DNA of 64,000 nucleotides. Source: Sphingobium limneticum. Lineage in GTDB: Bacteria > Pseudomonadota > Alphaproteobacteria > Sphingomonadales > Sphingomonadaceae. The notes below the pieces were generated by a model. The model had not been told where the DNA came from and made no database searches. It saw nothing but the letters and a program-made list of their open reading frames with translations. The stretch spans positions 186,001-250,000 of the forward strand of contig NZ_VYPZ01000005.1 of the NCBI RefSeq assembly GCF_008710155.1, in the 5' to 3' direction. Each line of letters starts with the position of its first letter. Positions within the stretch are counted from its first letter, which is position 1. Positions 61,863 to 64,000 of the stretch are shown here, piece after piece. Made by a program: the position numbers and the translations under genes.

Positions 61863-62839
61863 TCCGCCGGTCCATTTTGCTCGGCACGGGTTCGGCCCTG
61901 CCTGTTCGCACCGTCAGCAACGCCGAACTGGCTGAAACTGTCGACACCAGCGACGAATGGATCGTCGAGCGGACCGGCATCCGCAACCGCCATATCGCGG
62001 GTGAGGGCGAAACCACGGCCAGTCTCGCGGCCGACGCAGCTGCCAAGGCGATTGAGGCCGCCGGCATCGCCGCGCAGGATATCGACCTCATCATTCTGGC
62101 GACGGCCACCCCGGACCAGACCTTCCCTGCCGCCGCGACCAAGGTGCAGGCGGCGTTGGGCATCAACGATTGCGTCGCCTTCGACGTCGCGGCCGTCTGC
62201 TCGGGCTTCCTCTATGCCGTGACCGTGGCGGACAGCATGATCCGTTCGGGCGCCGCAACACGCGCGCTGGTGATAGGCTCTGAAACCTTCAGCCGCATCC
62301 TCGACTGGGAAGATCGCACCACTTGCGTCCTGTTCGGCGACGGTGCCGGCGCCGTGGTGCTGGGCGCGGAGGAAAGCGCGGACGCCGATCCCAAGACGGC
62401 ACGCGGCATCCTGGCGGCCAAGCTGCATGCCGATGGCCGGCACAACCAGCTTCTCTATGTCGATGGCGGTCCGTCCACGACCCAGACTGTGGGTAAGCTG
62501 CGCATGAAGGGGCAGGAAGTGTTCCGTCATGCGGTGGTCAACCTCGCCTCCGTGCTCAAGGAAGCGATGGAACTGGCAGGCCTGACCCCCGACGATATCG
62601 ACTGGCTGGTCCCGCATCAGGCCAATGCCCGCATCCTGGACGCGACCGCGCGCAAGCTGAAGCTGTCGCCCGATCGGGTGGTGGTGACGGTCGATCGCCA
62701 CGCCAACACCTCCGCCGCCTCGGTGCCGCTCGCGCTGGATTATGCGGTGCGTGACGGCCGGATCAAGGCGGGCGACCTGATCGTGCTGGAAGCGATGGGC
62801 GGCGGCTTCACCTGGGGCGCCTGCGTTCTGCGCCTGTAG
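61859..62839 (+). CDS. fabH: 3-oxoacyl-ACP synthase III
   Basis: 326 residues from GTG overlapping the plsX stop. [20 protein letters not shown], the catalytic Cys in [16 protein letters not shown] near 112, His in [16 protein letters not shown] near 250 and Asn in [16 protein letters not shown] near 280 complete the triad. Condenses acetyl-CoA with malonyl-ACP to start fatty acid chains. Confidence 0.97.
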   Translation: MIRRSILLGTGSALPVRTVSNAELAETVDTSDEWIVERTGIRNRHIAGEGETTASLAADAAAKAIEAAGIAAQDIDLIILATATPDQTFPAAATKVQAALGINDCVAFDVAAVCSGFLYAVTVADSMIRSGAATRALVIGSETFSRILDWEDRTTCVLFGDGAGAVVLGAEESADADPKTARGILAAKLHADGRHNQLLYVDGGPSTTQTVGKLRMKGQEVFRHAVVNLASVLKEAMELAGLTPDDIDWLVPHQANARILDATARKLKLSPDRVVVTVDRHANTSAASVPLALDYAVRDGRIKAGDLIVLEAMGGGFTWGACVLRL

Positions 62840-62951
62840 CGCCATCATTTGTAAACCATAGCTACCGCTTGCCAAAGCGCCGCGAATCAATCACATTTCC
62901 AGATGACCGTCCGGGGGGGAGGGTCGTTGGGCTTGAATGAGGGGATGGTCG

Positions 62952-63248
62952 ATGACCGGCAACGGAACGCTGACGCGTGCGGACTTGGCAGAAAGCGTGA
63001 ATCGCCATGTGGGCCTGTCGCGGGCCGAAGCGGCTGCGCTGGTCGAATCCATTCTCGAACATATGTCCACCGCGCTGGAGCGTGGGGAAAATGTGAAGAT
63101 TTCCAGCTTCGGCACTTTCGTCCTGCGCGACAAGACGGAACGCATGGGCCGCAATCCCAAGACCGGCGTGGAAGTGCCGATCGAACCGCGCCGGGTGCTG
63201 ACTTTCCGCGCCAGCCAGACGATGCGCGACCGCGTGGCCTCCGCCTGA
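62952..63248 (+). CDS. ihfA: integration host factor subunit alpha
   Basis: 98 residues from ATG 62952 (GAGGGGAT site). [60 protein letters not shown], then [20 protein letters not shown] (the DNA-bending arm with the conserved Pro). Nucleoid protein bending DNA with IhfB. Between fabH and a merR gene, as is usual in alphaproteobacteria. Confidence 0.95.
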   Translation: MTGNGTLTRADLAESVNRHVGLSRAEAAALVESILEHMSTALERGENVKISSFGTFVLRDKTERMGRNPKTGVEVPIEPRRVLTFRASQTMRDRVASA

Positions 63249-63399
63249 AAGTCCAGCGCCGCGATCGCCAAAAAAGGCGTTACGCGGATGCCTGATCGTC
63301 TCCTTTGCCCGCACTAATCGGCAATTGGCCGCTTTTCCAATATTAGCATAGCTTTACCATGGTTGACCTTGGCGCAAATATGGGTGCAACATCCCTGTC

Positions 63400-63771
63400 A
63401 TGGAAAAGGCAGAGGGTGCATTTCTGACCATCAGCGAGCTGGCTGGCGAGCTTGGTCTTCCCCAACATATCTTGCGCTATTGGGAAACGCGCTTTCCCCA
63501 ACTGCGTCCGCTGCAACGATCCGGCAATCGTCGCTATTACAGGCCCGCCGACGTCGCATTGGCGCACCGCATCCACCAACTGCTCAATGTCGAGGGTTTC
63601 ACCGTCAAGGGCGCGCAAAAGGCGCTGGTGGATGGTAATGGCGCATCGCCGGTCGAAGAATCGGCGGCACCGGCGCCGGTCTTCACTGCCCCCGTGGCGC
63701 TGGAACAGGGCGATCTGCTCGCCCGCCTGCTGGCAATCCGCACGGATCTTGCCAAAGCGATCGGCGATTAA
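63400..63771 (+). CDS. MerR family transcriptional regulator
   Basis: 123 residues. Winged helix at the N-terminus: FLTISELAGELGLPQHILRY, WETRFPQLRPLQRSGNRRYY, ADVALAHRIHQLLNVEGFTV, GAQKALVDGN; the rest is a short Ala/Pro-rich linker and one helix (DLLARLLAIRTDLAKAIGD). No cysteine metal site, so not a metal sensor. Common partner of ihfA in alphaproteobacteria. Confidence 0.92.
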   Translation: MEKAEGAFLTISELAGELGLPQHILRYWETRFPQLRPLQRSGNRRYYRPADVALAHRIHQLLNVEGFTVKGAQKALVDGNGASPVEESAAPAPVFTAPVALEQGDLLARLLAIRTDLAKAIGD

Positions 63772-63777
63772 GCCGCT

Positions 63778-64000
63778 CTACTTTGCGGGCGCGCGATAGG
63801 GGATGAAGTCGCCCAGTGCGCAGGCGCCCGACATCATGCCGGTCATCCGGTCGGCCGTGGTGGTGAAATCGCCCCGGCACAATTGCGATCCGAAGCTGCG
63901 CACGATCATGATGTCGCCTCTGGACAGCCCGCTGCAACTGCCGATCAGCTCATTCTTGTACACCAGCTTGCGGCTGACCCTGTAGAGCAGCACATTATTG
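63778..64000 (-). CDS. hypothetical exported protein, DUF6491-like (partial, N-terminus outside window)
   Basis: Open frame running off the right edge; the visible C-terminal 73 residues include VLLYRVSRKLVYKNELIGSC, LSRGDIMIVRSFGSQLCRGD and GACALGDFIPYRAPAK. Three cysteines and the layout recall DUF6491-type exported proteins, but the call is weak. Its stop is 6 nt past the merR stop (convergent). Confidence 0.6.
   Translation of the reverse strand, partial: NNVLLYRVSRKLVYKNELIGSCSGLSRGDIMIVRSFGSQLCRGDFTTTADRMTGMMSGACALGDFIPYRAPAK

Noticed and set aside
1-64000. tRNA, rRNA, tmRNA, CRISPR arrays, IS transposases or prophage genes
   Set aside because: Gaps were read for cloverleaf-like patterns, regularly spaced repeats and transposase motifs; none was found, though small or degenerate RNAs could be missed without a covariance search.

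Overview
The window is GC-rich chromosomal DNA from an alphaproteobacterium, most likely a sphingomonad (Sphingomonas/Sphingobium type). The basis is a SciP (CtrA inhibitor) gene, a COQ9 family gene, a DUF1674 gene beside htpX/rsmB, the hisG-hisD-nusB-thiL and rpmF-plsX-fabH-ihfA-merR blocks, and two exact EcfG-type (GGAAC-N16-CGTT) general-stress promoters. Most of it is ordinary housekeeping sequence. No tRNA, rRNA, CRISPR array, transposase or prophage was seen.

Layout. 1-5.6 kb: a minus-strand run, htpX > small membrane protein > rsmB > PAS-like protein > rpe > heparinase II/III-like protein (cut by the window edge), with a DUF1674 gene diverging. 5.7-8.2 kb: a hypothetical gene, galU, ssb. 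8.2-13.2 kb: feoAB, a COQ9 gene, an EamA transporter and a divergent old-yellow-enzyme gene. 13.3-18.2 kb: a minus-strand riboflavin cluster (ribD, ribE, an unusual HTH-RibB-degenerate RibA fusion, ribH) below a TonB-like gene. 18.5-26.8 kb: an EF-hand protein, a DUF445 protein, an RND efflux pair, two convergent GlsB/YeaQ genes, sciP. 27-37.5 kb: mnmA, hisG-hisD-nusB-thiL, a DUF1345 protein, a ClpP-like protein, ruvAB, an acyl-CoA synthetase, a DUF1080 protein. 37.6-41.2 kb: uvrB, then a decayed toxin gene with an intact immunity gene. 41.3-49.4 kb: two DUF3617 lipoproteins around an HNH gene, a GFA protein, an NAPE-PLD-like hydrolase, a soluble chemoreceptor, a second EamA transporter, class I fumarase. 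50-54 kb: nrdA and nrdB separated by a DUF559 endonuclease gene that sits between inverted repeats, then a DUF4160/DUF2442 pair. 54-64 kb: small envelope proteins, a nuclease-fold protein, truncated globin, RidA, an ArsC-like protein, GlpQ, an Rrf2 regulator, a glyoxalase II-like protein, MAPEG, rpmF-plsX-fabH-ihfA-merR and a partial gene at the right edge.

The most interesting items are: (1) the RibB protein with an N-terminal helix-turn-helix and a RibA-like domain lacking its zinc cysteines, with a perfect 18-bp palindrome in front of its gene; (2) the DUF559 gene with about 62-bp inverted repeats inserted in nrdAB, which looks like a small mobile unit; (3) a YeeF/YezG-like nuclease toxin broken by a nonsense codon and a frameshift while its immunity gene stays open; and (4) a family of long palindromes with an invariant 14-nt loop and compensatory arm changes. 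All calls come from reading the sequence and recalling protein families; no database search was run.
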